Shown here one piece after another: positions 7,643 through 16,400 of a stretch of DNA of 19,466 bases. The notes below the pieces were generated by a model that saw nothing but the letters and a program-made list of their open reading frames with translations, was not told the DNA's origin and did not search any database. The translations under genes were made by a program, and so were the position numbers. The stretch comes from CAIRTT01 sp046075665 (GTDB lineage Bacteria; Armatimonadota; Armatimonadia; Armatimonadales; Armatimonadaceae). The DNA lies in contig JBJTQN010000112.1 of the NCBI GenBank assembly GCA_046075665.1, positions 1 to 19,466 of the forward strand, read 5' to 3'. Position 1 is the stretch's first letter, and each line of letters starts with the position of its first letter.

Positions 7643-10213
7643 ATGTCTGATTATCTCTCCACGATTCGTCGCCCTATCGACTCCGGTTGGCAGGTTGCGC
7701 AGCGCCATTCGGGTCCAATTGACCTCATTTCCATGACTTCTGGAGAGTCTGAGTGGTATCCAGCCAGCGTGCCAGGATACGTCCATGGAGCCTTAGTATC
7801 AGCGGGCGTGATCCAGGACCCAAACTATCGCCTTGGAGAAAAAGGCTGTACTTGGGTGGATGAGGCTGACTGGACGTACAGGACATCGACAGAGATCACA
7901 TTGGATGAGCTAAATGCGCGTGGTCGGGGACGGCAGTTTCTTTGCTTTGAGTGTCTGGATATCTTTGCCAGCGTTTTTGTGAATGGCCAGTTTGTCGGCA
8001 CCGCTGAAAATGCATTCATTCCGCATCGGTTTGATGTCACCGATGCACTTATCGCAGGTGAAAATGAAATCCGCGTCGAGTTTTCATCCGCACTGGCTAA
8101 AGGGCGTGTGCTTTCGGATGATTACTTAGGCGATGGAACATCGGAACGGGGTCAGCTTCACTACTTCAACTTTGCACCACGCGCCTTCGTGCGAAAGCCG
8201 CAATATATGTTTGGCTGGGACTGGGGTCCATCGCTCATCAGCTGCGGTATCGGTGGAAAGGTAAACCTCATCACTATCCCGGTGGCCGAGTTTGTTGACT
8301 GGGAGCAGAACTACACTTTCACCAGCGCAAATACCGTTGACATCGCAATTACGCTAACAGTTGCTGTCTATGATGACTCTATTCCGATGACAACCGGAGT
8401 TGCACTCTATGCGATGGGTGATAACACCCCAGATGCCCCTGTCCCCCAGGTTGCCGGCATACACAAAATCGTGCTTCCCATCATCCGGAATCAGCAAGTC
8501 GAACGCTGGAATATCAATGGACTTGGCAAGCAGCGCCGTTACCTGATGAACCTCCGTTTGTGGACGTATGACTCTGTCGGTATGGATCGGATTTTTGTCG
8601 ACCATGTTGGCAAGTCAGTTGGCTATCGGGAGATTGAGGTTATGCAGGAGCCCGATGACGATGGCCTTGGTGCCGGGTTTAACTTCCGCGTAAATGGGCG
8701 CGACTTGTTCATTCGGGGTGCTAACTGGATTCCTGATGGCTGTTTCCCGGGAGAGGTACCCGATGCACGGTTGCGTGAGCGCTTGACACAAGCACGGGAT
8801 GCAGGACTACAAATGCTTCGCGTCTGGGGCGGCGGTCAGTACGAATCTGAGACCTTCTACAATCTTTGTGATGAGCTTGGACTGTTGGTCTGGCAGGACT
8901 TTCCGTTTGCGTGTTCATCTTACCCGGATGATGATGTCAACTTTGTTCGAAATGTACGTCATGAGGCAACCGTACAGGTACGTAGATTACGTCACCGGGC
9001 TTGCCTTGCGATGTGGTGCGGGGGGAACGAAAACCTCGAACTCAGTCAAGGCAAGTGGTCGGGTGAGCGCGCTCCACAGCGATTCTTTGGTGAGCGCATT
9101 GTTTCGGAGATTCTGCCGTCTGTTCTTGGAACGGAAGATCCAACGCGAATGTTCCTTCCAAATTCTCCATTTGGTGATGCCGGCGAAGGCAATGCCCAAA
9201 ACGAGAACTTTGGAACGGCACATTACTGGAATGTATGGCACTCGAAGGAGCCAGGTTCGGATGGCGACTGGGTCAACTATCGCAAGAGCACGTGCCGATT
9301 CAGTAGCGAGTTTGGTTTTGCGTCGCCCGCAGGGCAAGCGGCGTGGCGAACCGCAATGGCACCATCAGACTGGGATGTCCACTCGGCAGTTTCCAAGTGG
9401 CATGACAAGACGCGAAAGGGCTACGACACTTACATTGGATTTATCACCCGCCACTTTCCTGAGCCCGCTACCTTTGATGACTTTGTTTTCTATGGACAAG
9501 CCAATCAGGCGATGGCGTTACAGTGTGGGATTGAGCATTGGAGAAGCCTTCGCGGGAGGTGCATGGGTACCTTGTTCTGGCAATTAAATGACTGCTGGGC
9601 CACCCACAGCTGGGCAGTCATTGACAGTGCAGGCGTACCTAAACTAGCCTATTTCCAAGTCAAGCGCAGCTGTGCTCCTACAATCATCAGCATCGTCAAG
9701 GATGGCAACCGTGTCGTGGCGCACACCGTGAACGATACAACTGAGCGCATCGATGCCAATGTCGAGTTGAGCATACGTACCTTTGATGGACAGTTGATTG
9801 TTGCCGATAGAAAAGCTATTACTGTGGATGGGGATAGTGCGCTTCGTGATGCAGCATCGGTTACGCTTCCCGGTTTCATCGCCGACTCCCCGGAAGAGGT
9901 CTATGCCGAAGCAAAGCTCACATCAGGAAGTCAGGTGTTCGCCCATTCATCAAGCCTTTTGGCGGAGCCAAAGCACCTACGTACGGGTCAGGTGAAGCTG
10001 AATGTATCACTCGATGCGGGTGGAAATGTTTGTATCCGAACCGACCGGTTTGCACCATTTGTCGTGATTCGTGCAAAAGAACAAGGCATCAGTCTCAAGC
10101 TGAGCGACAATGGTTTCCATGTCTGTCCGGGAGAGGTCAAAGTTGTGTCGGTTACCGGAGTGGCGCAAGAGGAGCTCCTAGATTCCATCTCGGTTACTGC
10201 ATTCGAGCGCTGA
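7643..10213 (+). CDS. beta-mannosidase, glycoside hydrolase family 2
   Basis: This 856-residue enzyme probably removes non-reducing beta-D-mannose from mannooligosaccharides or glycan fragments. There is no signal peptide, so it should act in the cytoplasm on imported sugars. It shows the GH2 order: sugar-binding domain (about 1-190), immunoglobulin-like domain (about 195-325), TIM barrel (about 330-670), then beta domains. FGWDWGP and RGANWIPDGCFP are typical of beta-mannosidases rather than beta-galactosidases. The barrel carries LRVWGGGQYE, the acid/base E463 (CGGNENLE) and the nucleophile E556 (SSEFGF). FWQLNDCWATHSWAVID is also mannosidase-like. I prefer ATG 7643 (MSDYLSTIRRPIDSGW) because of the hexamer in front; ATG 7634 would add three residues. 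The length is normal for the family. It is followed by uppS after 69 bases. Confidence 0.92.
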   Translation: MSDYLSTIRRPIDSGWQVAQRHSGPIDLISMTSGESEWYPASVPGYVHGALVSAGVIQDPNYRLGEKGCTWVDEADWTYRTSTEITLDELNARGRGRQFLCFECLDIFASVFVNGQFVGTAENAFIPHRFDVTDALIAGENEIRVEFSSALAKGRVLSDDYLGDGTSERGQLHYFNFAPRAFVRKPQYMFGWDWGPSLISCGIGGKVNLITIPVAEFVDWEQNYTFTSANTVDIAITLTVAVYDDSIPMTTGVALYAMGDNTPDAPVPQVAGIHKIVLPIIRNQQVERWNINGLGKQRRYLMNLRLWTYDSVGMDRIFVDHVGKSVGYREIEVMQEPDDDGLGAGFNFRVNGRDLFIRGANWIPDGCFPGEVPDARLRERLTQARDAGLQMLRVWGGGQYESETFYNLCDELGLLVWQDFPFACSSYPDDDVNFVRNVRHEATVQVRRLRHRACLAMWCGGNENLELSQGKWSGERAPQRFFGERIVSEILPSVLGTEDPTRMFLPNSPFGDAGEGNAQNENFGTAHYWNVWHSKEPGSDGDWVNYRKSTCRFSSEFGFASPAGQAAWRTAMAPSDWDVHSAVSKWHDKTRKGYDTYIGFITRHFPEPATFDDFVFYGQANQAMALQCGIEHWRSLRGRCMGTLFWQLNDCWATHSWAVIDSAGVPKLAYFQVKRSCAPTIISIVKDGNRVVAHTVNDTTERIDANVELSIRTFDGQLIVADRKAITVDGDSALRDAASVTLPGFIADSPEEVYAEAKLTSGSQVFAHSSSLLAEPKHLRTGQVKLNVSLDAGGNVCIRTDRFAPFVVIRAKEQGISLKLSDNGFHVCPGEVKVVSVTGVAQEELLDSISVTAFER

Positions 10214-10256
10214 TAACCTTGCAACCTATAGGGGTTTGTGGTTAAGTTTCAGTATT

Positions 10257-10273
10257 ACTTTGCCCAGCAAAGT
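10257..10273 (+). promoter_or_regulatory. small hairpin just before uppS
   Basis: ACTTTGC and GCAAAGT form a perfect 7-bp stem around a 3-base loop, ending 9 bases before the uppS ATG. There is no U-run after it (TTAAACTCAA), so it is a weak terminator at best. In a message running from the mannosidase gene it would occupy the place where an SD would normally sit. Confidence 0.35.
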
Positions 10274-10282
10274 TAAACTCAA

Positions 10283-11053
10283 ATGAGTAAGCGAACCCCT
10301 GCCATACTTCCGGATGATATTGCTCCAGATCGCCTTCCGCGGCACATCGCCATTATTTGTGATGGTAATGGCAGGTGGGCGCGTGAGCGGGGAATGCCCC
10401 GGCTACTCGGTCATCATCAGGGCTATCAAAGCGTCCGGGAGATTGTCCGATCGGCAAGCGATTTTGGCATTGGGGCCTTGACGCTTTATGCATTTTCGAC
10501 CGAGAACTGGAGCCGACCAAAGGATGAAACGGATGGCCTGATGGCCCTTTTCATTGAGGGGGCTAAGCGAGAGCTCCTCGAGCTCCACGCCAATAACGTG
10601 AAAATGATGTTTAGCGGTGACCTTTCCACCCTTCCGGTTGCGTTGCAGGCTGAGCTGGCAAGGCACATCGATTTAACGCAGGACAACACCGGGCTGGTAT
10701 TGAACATCTGCCTGAATTATGGGGCCCGGGACGAAATTTTGCGGGCGACAAGGCGGGCGGCCGCGTTGGTTGCGAGTGGCGAGATTACAATCGATGACAT
10801 CACAGCGGATGTCTTTAGCGATGGTCTCTATACTGCCGGTTTACCGGACCCGGACTTACTCGTTCGTACTGCCGGAGACATGCGTATCTCGAATTATCTC
10901 CTCTGGCAGATTGCCTATGCAGAAATCGTTGTAGTCGATACACGTTGGCCAGACTTCAGAACTCCTCAGCTGATTGACTCTCTGCGTGAGTTTCAACGGC
11001 GCGATCGCCGCTACGGTGGCGTTGTAAATGTTCGCGGTGCCGCTAAGCTCTAA
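10283..11053 (+). CDS. uppS: isoprenyl transferase (undecaprenyl diphosphate synthase)
   Basis: This 256-residue cis-prenyltransferase condenses isopentenyl diphosphate onto farnesyl diphosphate to make the C55 carrier lipid used for peptidoglycan and O-antigen. It acts at the cytoplasmic membrane face. The catalytic motif is HIAIICDGNGRWA (D27, equivalent to E. coli D26), followed by GHHQGY, FSTENWSRP, LNICLNYGARDEI and DPDLLVRTAGDMRISNYLLWQIAYAE, in which E214 matches E. coli E213. The usual RTGGE is RTAGD here (D199), an unusual change. The start fits the family: the catalytic Asp is 27 residues in. No SD is visible. The usual neighbours (frr, cdsA, dxr) are absent; the gene sits between a mannosidase and a metal ATPase, with its stop overlapping the latter. 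Confidence 0.95.
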   Translation: MSKRTPAILPDDIAPDRLPRHIAIICDGNGRWARERGMPRLLGHHQGYQSVREIVRSASDFGIGALTLYAFSTENWSRPKDETDGLMALFIEGAKRELLELHANNVKMMFSGDLSTLPVALQAELARHIDLTQDNTGLVLNICLNYGARDEILRATRRAAALVASGEITIDDITADVFSDGLYTAGLPDPDLLVRTAGDMRISNYLLWQIAYAEIVVVDTRWPDFRTPQLIDSLREFQRRDRRYGGVVNVRGAAKL

Positions 11054-13218
11054 GGTGCGCTTCCCCCCAACTTCTGATTCAGCAGTCGTAAGCCATTAAG
11101 CGTAACGAGTAATGCAGCTCCAACATCGGCCAAGACAGCCATCCAAAGCTGGACATTCCCAAGCAATGCGAGAACAAAAAACACGGCTTTGAAGGCTAGC
11201 GCGATAGCGATGTTTGACCAGAGTGTGCTTCGCACGAGCCGACTGAGATGAATTAGCTCAGGAACCAGCCGGATGTCTGGCCTGAGCAGGGCTACATCGG
11301 CAATTTCAACGGTGACGGCTGTTGCTGCCGTCGACATCGCCATTCCAATGTTAGACTGCGCCAACGCAGCACTGTCATTAATCCCATCCCCAACCATTAC
11401 GACAACCTCGCCACTATGCTGTGACTGCTTGACCGCATCCTGCTTCTCGAGGGGTAGTAGTTCTGCCCGGACATCGTTGATGCTTAGGCTTGTCGCAAGG
11501 CAGCTTGCAGCAGCAAATGTGTCACCTGTAAGCATCGCGGCTTTGAGGCCAAGCGCCTTGCACCGGGCAAGCGCTCTATGTGTCTCAGGGCGGACGGTAT
11601 CCTGTACAGCGATAACGGCGAGTGCCTGACGATCTGACATCAGGACGACCGATGTCTTCCCCTCAGTGGCCAAGCGGTCAAGTACGACTTCCACATGGTC
11701 TCCACAGAGGTCTTTATCGTGGACGAGGCGGTGGCTTCCGATGAAGTGCATTTGTCCGCGGATTGACGCTGCAACGCCTCGACCGATAAGGGCTTCGAAT
11801 GTATCAAGCTCATCTGGTGTACATTGATGACGGGTAGCGCAATGCTGAACGATAGCTGCTCCAATAGGATGCTCACTCGGGTGATTCACGCTTGCGGCGA
11901 GGTGAAGGGCATCGTCTGTAGAGAGACCATCCACCAGTGGAACGATGTCTGTTACGCTAGGCTTGCCGGTCGTTAGAGTGCCAGTTTTGTCAAACGCGAC
12001 CATGGTTGCTGAAGCGATGCTTTCAAGAATCCTCCCAGAGCGGACAAGAGCACCAGCACGGGCAGCCGCAGTGAGGGCACTGACAACCGTTACAGGTGTG
12101 GAAATGACCAGAGCACAAGGGCACGCTATTACCAATAAGACGAGCGCCTTGCTAATCCATGGGACAATAGGCTGCTGGGTAACTAGCGGGACGATGCAAC
12201 CGAGTATGAATGCCATGGTCACTACCGCAGGTGTGTAGATTGCGGCGAAGCGATCAACAAGACGCTCCGTGGTTGCCCGGTCTCCCGCAGCTTCACGAAC
12301 GGAGCGAATAAGCCGGTCCATTGTAGTGTTTCCCGCTGCCGCAGTGACCTCCATGATGAAGGTGCCTGTTGTATTCGATGTCCCTGCAGAGACGGAATCT
12401 CCCGTCGTAACGGTTACTGGAATGGGCTCTCCCGTGAGCGCTGATGCATCCACTTCGGAAACACCTGCGATGATGGTTCCATCAAGTGGAATCATCCCTC
12501 CTGGCCGAATACGGATGCGATCTCCGATTGCGACGAGATTGGTTGCGACTGTCATTACCGATGTGTCCGACTGGATGACCTCACACGTCAGCGGGGCCGA
12601 AGAAAGGAGCGACTTGATAGCGTTTCCAGCGCGGCGCAGACTCGCCGCCTCGATGGCTTCTGAGAGCGCAAAGAGACTCACCGCCATCGCAGCTTCCGGA
12701 TATTGCCCAATCGCGATTGCTCCTAGGACGGCGATCGAAACGAGGAGTGAGATTGTAATGGTTCGGCCGCGAAGGGCAAGCCACGCTTTCTTCAAGGTGG
12801 GTGGGAATGTCAGAACGACAGCACACCCGGATATGATTGCGATATGGAGCGGCGTGATGCCAGCAAAGCCAGGATTGGCTTCATGCATCCACTCAAGGAG
12901 CTCAGCGATGGCTCCAAAAGCAACGCTGGTGCCGACCAGCCATAGCGTTGATGATTGCTTTACCAGTCCGGTGGCATCCCCCGTCGAAACTTGCCGAGGT
13001 TCCATACCGATTTCTGCCAGTCGGGCCTGAATCTGAGCCGCATCCGCCTTATGCCGCACCGTCAGGACGCGATCGACAAAGTCAAATGAGAGATCCTCGA
13101 TGCCATCCATCGACCGAAGGGACTTCCGAATGAGATTTGCTTCTACTGGACAGTCCATGGCATCCATGTGCCACTGATGCGTCTGTGCTGATTGCGATTG
13201 AGTGGATGGGTTTGACAC
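11050..13218 (-). CDS. zntA: Zn2+/Cd2+/Pb2+-exporting P1B-2-type ATPase
   Basis: This 722-residue inner-membrane pump probably exports divalent soft metals at the cost of ATP. In order: a Ser/Gln/His-rich start; a heavy-metal-associated domain with MDCPVEA (single C23, not CxxC); paired membrane helices (about 90-180); the actuator domain with TGEP; the metal-site helix with C366-P367-C368 (ACPCALVIS); the phosphorylated D410 in DKTGTLT; SEHPIG for nucleotide binding; GDGIND at 610-615; and final helices with AIALAFKAVFF and VLADVGAALLVTLNGL. The Lys and the Asp-x-Gly in the last helices with CPC are the P1B-2 signature and argue against Cu+ or Co2+ specificity. The start is GTG 13218 with no SD; an ATG 17 codons further in is possible. 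A promoter and an operator-like palindrome lie directly upstream. Confidence 0.93.
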   Translation of the reverse strand: MSNPSTQSQSAQTHQWHMDAMDCPVEANLIRKSLRSMDGIEDLSFDFVDRVLTVRHKADAAQIQARLAEIGMEPRQVSTGDATGLVKQSSTLWLVGTSVAFGAIAELLEWMHEANPGFAGITPLHIAIISGCAVVLTFPPTLKKAWLALRGRTITISLLVSIAVLGAIAIGQYPEAAMAVSLFALSEAIEAASLRRAGNAIKSLLSSAPLTCEVIQSDTSVMTVATNLVAIGDRIRIRPGGMIPLDGTIIAGVSEVDASALTGEPIPVTVTTGDSVSAGTSNTTGTFIMEVTAAAGNTTMDRLIRSVREAAGDRATTERLVDRFAAIYTPAVVTMAFILGCIVPLVTQQPIVPWISKALVLLVIACPCALVISTPVTVVSALTAAARAGALVRSGRILESIASATMVAFDKTGTLTTGKPSVTDIVPLVDGLSTDDALHLAASVNHPSEHPIGAAIVQHCATRHQCTPDELDTFEALIGRGVAASIRGQMHFIGSHRLVHDKDLCGDHVEVVLDRLATEGKTSVVLMSDRQALAVIAVQDTVRPETHRALARCKALGLKAAMLTGDTFAAASCLATSLSINDVRAELLPLEKQDAVKQSQHSGEVVVMVGDGINDSAALAQSNIGMAMSTAATAVTVEIADVALLRPDIRLVPELIHLSRLVRSTLWSNIAIALAFKAVFFVLALLGNVQLWMAVLADVGAALLVTLNGLRLLNQKLGGSAP

Positions 13219-13226
13219 AGACGGAA

Positions 13227-13255
13227 TACTACCCAGTCAACCGGCTTATTGCAAA
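13227..13255 (-). promoter_or_regulatory. candidate promoter of the metal ATPase
   Basis: On the minus strand TTGCAA (13255-13250), a 17-base spacer and TAGTAT (13232-13227) form a sigma-70-like pair matching 4 of 6 positions in each box. The -10 ends 8 bases before the GTG at 13218, so transcription would begin at or within about two bases of the start codon, again a leaderless arrangement. The -35 lies inside a repeat of the operator-like sequence. Confidence 0.45.
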
Positions 13256-13278
13256 CAGAGTGACCTTTATTGCAATAA
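13247..13278. promoter_or_regulatory. operator-like repeat: TTATTGCAATAA palindrome plus half copy
   Basis: TTATTGCAATAA (13267-13278) is a perfect 12-base palindrome. Its first nine bases recur at 13247-13255, exactly 20 bases away, about two helical turns, so both copies face the same side of the DNA. The half copy overlaps the -35 of the candidate ATPase promoter. This is what a binding site for a dimeric metal-sensing repressor would look like, but the sequence matches no regulator site I can name and no regulator gene is in the window. Confidence 0.5.
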
Positions 13279-13315
13279 CCATCGGGGACGTTCTAAAGGT
13301 CGCTGCCGGTTTCTC

Positions 13316-13333
13316 GGACGAATCGATTCGTCC
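13316..13333. promoter_or_regulatory. perfect 18-base palindrome between divergent genes
   Basis: GGACGAATCGATTCGTCC reads the same on both strands with no unpaired centre. It lies about 100 bases from the ATPase start and 150 from the gltB start. The absence of a loop favours a dimeric protein site over an RNA hairpin. Which of the two genes it serves cannot be told. Confidence 0.5.
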
Positions 13334-13355
13334 AGTGGCAGTATCCGTAACGTAG

Positions 13356-13408
13356 TTGACATCTTCGAAAATATGTGCAATTGAGCAACGTTTTCAAAGA
13401 TGATACAT
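13356..13408 (+). promoter_or_regulatory. weak candidate promoter region of gltB
   Basis: TTGACA (13356-13361) is a perfect -35 box, but the position 17 bases on holds only AATTGA. A second option is TTGAGC (13381-13386), 16 bases, then ATACAT (13403-13408). Either would leave a gltB leader of roughly 70-95 bases that includes the hairpins described separately. Confidence 0.25.
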
Positions 13409-13437
13409 TTTGATTCCTGTCAATGACGATAGGTTGT

Positions 13438-13493
13438 CGGCACTGACGCCGGAAACTTGCAGAACGCCGGTCTTGTGCCGGTGTGGAAACCGG
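13438..13493 (+). promoter_or_regulatory. mutually exclusive hairpins in the gltB leader
   Basis: CGGCAC (13438-13443) pairs with GTGCCG (13475-13480), enclosing a CCGG/CCGG inner stem (13449-13452 with 13467-13470) that comes from a repeated ACGCCGG. A second stem, CCGGT (13478-13482) with ACCGG (13489-13493), puts the GTG at 13483 in its loop. The two stems share 13478-13480 and cannot form together. This is the layout of a simple translational switch, but the stems are short and no known riboswitch core is recognised. Confidence 0.35.
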
Positions 13494-16400
13494 ATTTGAC
13501 GCAGTGACTGAGAACCATCTAACGCAGTTGACTAATGGAATGTATGAACCCGCGACGGAGCACGATGCCTGTGGTGTCGGATTTGTTGCACAAATGCGTG
13601 GCGAAGCATCGCACGCGATTCTCAGCATGGGTTTGCAAATCCTCGAAAATCTTGTGCATCGTGGTGCATGTGGATGCGACCCTGAGACGGGCGATGGCGC
13701 TGGCATTTTGCTCCAGCTTCCAGACTCATTCTTCAAGAGTGTCGTCGACTTCTCGCTGCCTGAGCGTGGCAGCTACGGTGTTGCGATGGTTTTTCTACCG
13801 CGGGATGCCGATCACCGGGCTCAGTGTGAGCGAACAATCACCAGCGTTGTCAGGCAGGAAGGACAGATTCTGCTGGGCTGGCGTGATGTCCCGGTAAACT
13901 CATCCGCGATTGGCCCTCAGGCCCGTGAGACCGAACCGCTGATTCGTCAGTGCTTTATTGGCCGTGGCTCGACGACGCCGTCCGAGAGCTTTGAGCGCAA
14001 GCTTTATGTCATCCGCAAGCAAGTTGAGTCGCTGATTGCAGGAGCGTGTGGGATTCCAAACCCTCGTGAGTTTTACCTCGCCAGTCTTTCATCCCAGACA
14101 ATTGTTTACAAGGGACTGTTGTTACCGCATCAGATGCGAGCTTACTTTAGTGACCTTGCAGATGAGCGCATGGAAACTGCAATAGCGCTCGTTCACCAGC
14201 GCTTCTCAACGAATACCTTCCCATCATGGCCACTGGCGCATCCGTTCCGCTATGTAGCGCATAACGGTGAGATAAACACCATTAACGGCAACCGAAACTG
14301 GATGCGTGCGCGTGAAGCAGGCATGGTTTCATCGGTGTTTGGCGATGATATGCGTAAGATTTCTCCGCTTGTCAGCCGTGAGGGAAGCGACTCTGCGACG
14401 CTTGATCAAGCAGTTGAGCTCCTCGTTCAGGGTGGCCGCAGTCTTGCCCATTCCATGATGCTTCTTATTCCTGAGGCTTGGTCTGGAAATGCGCTGATGG
14501 ACCCTGCACGTCGCTCGTTCTATGAATATGGCGCGTGTATGGTTGAGCCATGGGATGGTCCGGCGGCTGTAGCATTCACCGATGGCAAGCAGATAGGTGC
14601 GGTGCTCGACCGTAACGGTCTGCGGCCAGCAAGGTACACGATAACGACGGATGGTCTCGTGGTCCTTGCCAGTGAAACGGGTGTTATTGAATTTGACACC
14701 GATCGTATTCAGGAGCGTGGCCGCCTGCAGCCCGGCAAAGTCTTCCTTGTTGACACCGAGCTGGGTCGTATTCGAAGCGATGCCGAAGTCAAAGCTGAGA
14801 TTTGTTCGCTTCATCCATATGGTGCATGGCTGGATGAGCATCGCGTCGAGCTCGACGCTCTACCAACGCCACAGATGGGCCCTCAAGAGCCACATGAGTC
14901 GTTGCGTGCACATCAGCGTGCCTTCGGTTACACCAGCGAAGATGTCCGTATGCTTTTGACTCCTGTGGCGATGAACGGCGAGGAGCCATTGGGATCGATG
15001 GGCACTGACACGCCACTGGCCGTCTTGTCGCACCGCCCGCAATCGATGTTCTCATACTTCAAACAGCTGTTTGCTCAGGTCACCAACCCTCCAATTGACC
15101 CGATCCGGGAATCGCTGGTCATGGACCTTGCGGATTACATCGGCACCGATGGTTCCTTTTTGGAGGATGTCCCGGAAAATGCGCATCAGCTGAAGATCGA
15201 AAGCCCAATTCTTTTGAACACGGACCTCGAGAAGCTGCGTCGCTTCGATGATGTCCGCCTTAAGAACCTCCGAACAGTGACGTTGCCAGCTGTTTTTGAT
15301 GTCAATAAGCCACATGGTGAGCTGGAGCGAGCGGTCGAGTGGCTTTGCAGAAAGGCGAGTGACCTGATTGAAGATGGTGTAAGCGTCATCGTCATTTCAG
15401 ACCGGTCCGTTGATAAGGACCACGCCCCCGTACCTTCCCTCTTGGCCATATCCGCTGTCCACCATCACCTCATTCGTGAAGGCACGAGAACCAAGGCTGC
15501 GCTTGTCCTCGAGTCGGGAGAGGCGCGTGAAGTCCATCACTTCGCATGCCTCCTCGGCTACGGCGCCATCGCAATCAACCCGTATCTCGCCTTTGACACC
15601 TTTGCCGATCTGATTCAAGAAGGTGTCATCACAACGCTTACCGCAGAGAAGGCGAACAATAACTTTATCAAGGGCATCAACAAAGGACTTCTCAAGGTGA
15701 TGTCTAAAATGGGCATCTCCACAATCCCGAGCTACCGCGGAGCGCAGATTTTCGAGGCGGTTGGAATTGCATCGAGTGTGGTTGAGAAATACTTCTCTGG
15801 CACGCCAAGCCGCATTGAAGGTGTGACCTTGGATGACATCGAGCGCGAAGTGCGAAGCCTTCATGACAGCGCGTATCCACAAGATGGCGTGAGTGGTGAC
15901 TTTGAGCTTGCTCCTGGTGGCCAGTACCAATGGCGTCGCTTTGGGGAATCCCACTCAATCAATCCTGAGTCGGTTGAAAAGCTGCAAAAGGCTGTACGTG
16001 ATGACGACGCAGAGAAGGGGTATGCAACGTTTAAGGAGTTCAGCAAGGCAATCGATGAGGCCCCTGAGCGCGCAAGCACTATCCGTGGATTGTTGCGCTT
16101 TGTCCCCGGAACTCCCGTCGCGATTGAGGAAGTCGAGCCAGCGGCCAATATTGTAAAGCGTTTTGCAACGGGCGCGATGAGCCTTGGTTCTATCTCGAGG
16201 GAATCACACGAAGGCCTTGCCATCGCAATGAACTTCCTCAAGGCTAAGTCGAACACAGGCGAAGGTGGCGAAGACCCAGAGCGCTTCACTGACAGCCGTC
16301 GGTCATCCATTAAGCAGATTGCCAGCGGCCGCTTTGGTGTGACGACGCACTATTTGGTTAATGCCGACGAGCTACAGATCAAAATGGCCCAGGGTGCAAA

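Noticed and set aside
8799..9587. 262-codon frame inside the beta-mannosidase gene
   Set aside because: Same strand, wrong frame; the catalytic motifs of GH2 lie in the other frame and the shadow product has no recognisable features.
12269..13030. 253-codon frame antisense to the metal ATPase
   Set aside because: Its Ala/Ser/Pro/Arg-rich composition is the expected mirror of a membrane-protein gene; no start signal or domain.
13438..13493. Known glutamine riboswitch (glnA RNA) or other Rfam riboswitch in the gltB leader
   Set aside because: The conserved core I remember for glnA RNA is not present. Only short GC-rich stems are seen, so I kept it as an unnamed structure.
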